Source: Candidatus Omnitrophota bacterium
GTDB lineage: Bacteria > Omnitrophota > Gorgyraeia > Gygaellales > Profunditerraquicolaceae
DNA: 5,040 bases
NCBI GenBank assembly: GCA_026387255.1
Contig: JAPLMA010000120.1
Coordinates: 1 to 5,040 of the forward strand
Direction: 5' to 3'
Shown one piece after another: positions 4,823 to 5,040 of this stretch (position 1 is the stretch's first letter; each line of letters opens with the position of its first letter). Below the pieces are notes generated by a model. That model searched no databases, was not told where the DNA came from, and saw nothing but the letters and a program-made list of their open reading frames with translations. The translations under genes and the position numbers were made by a program.

Positions 4823-5040
4823 TTATTCTTTAGCGATGGCTAAAGTAATTACACCCGCCAAGATCAAGAACAAACCAATACAGCCCTGAATAATTACCAG
4901 CAGCGCTCCCCAGAACATCAATATCGCTAAACCGCCTAAAACTAAAAATACCAGGCCTAAAACAACCTTAAAAAGCGTAGCTAATGTTTTTTTAGGATCA
5001 CAACACTTTTTTTCCGTATCAGTACATTTTTTCTCTTCTG
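4823..5040 (-). CDS. Small membrane protein with cytoplasmic-type Cys/Lys-rich segment, C-terminal 71 residues
   Basis: The frame is open from the right edge to TAA at 4823-4825, and no start codon is visible, so the N-terminus lies outside the window. The visible part begins with a charged segment EEKKCTDTEKKCCDPKK containing three Cys. Two hydrophobic helices follow, at about visible residues 24-43 and 45-67, with a short Gly/Trp turn (FWGALL). The end is AIAKE. The Cys spacing (C, then KCC) could bind a metal or form disulphides, but no known motif is matched. I do not recognise the family. A strong hairpin terminator follows closely, so it ends its transcription unit and is separate from bioY. 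Confidence 0.7.
   Translation of the reverse strand, partial: EEKKCTDTEKKCCDPKKTLATLFKVVLGLVFLVLGGLAILMFWGALLVIIQGCIGLFLILAGVITLAIAKE

Overview
The window is a bacterial segment in which every supported gene lies on the minus strand, so gene order is read from high to low coordinates. AGGAGG-type ribosome binding sites, sigma70-like promoters and rho-independent hairpins are present. A CsgG-type lipoprotein with a classical lipobox suggests a diderm (Gram-negative-type) organism. The base composition is moderately AT-rich. The mix of short conserved orphans, a BioY transporter and REP-like repeats would fit an uncultivated lineage such as the Omnitrophota/PVC neighbourhood. That assignment is only an impression, because no marker gene is present.

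Right edge (4823-5040): the C-terminal 71 residues of a small, Cys-bearing membrane protein of unknown function. Between it and bioY (4478-4822) is a structured, gene-free stretch of about 345 bases. Reading leftwards it contains a 24-nt inverted repeat with T-tracts on both sides (likely a bidirectional terminator or REP-like element), a 12-bp perfect hairpin, three exact tandem 24-bp units each carrying a DnaA-box-like 9-mer, an 83% A+T block holding a promoter, and a GC-rich bioY leader with a duplicated 11-bp motif.

Centre (2482-4477): bioY, the substrate-binding S component of a biotin ECF transporter, followed 34 bases later by a 463-residue ion-transporter-superfamily (ArsB/NhaD-like) permease. 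They probably share a transcript.

Left half: a secreted orphan protein (1879-2424) has its own promoter, a strong ribosome binding site and a terminator. A HAD-family phosphatase (1164-1802) follows. A near-consensus promoter then drives a three-gene cluster: a CsgG-like lipoprotein, a 26-residue very basic protein whose ribosome binding site overlaps the end of the lipoprotein gene, and a ZIP-family metal transporter that runs off the left edge.

No single complete pathway is encoded. The themes are uptake (biotin, divalent metal, an ion or organic anion) and envelope proteins. The most unusual items are the composite intergenic region upstream of bioY and the tightly coupled 26-residue basic protein.
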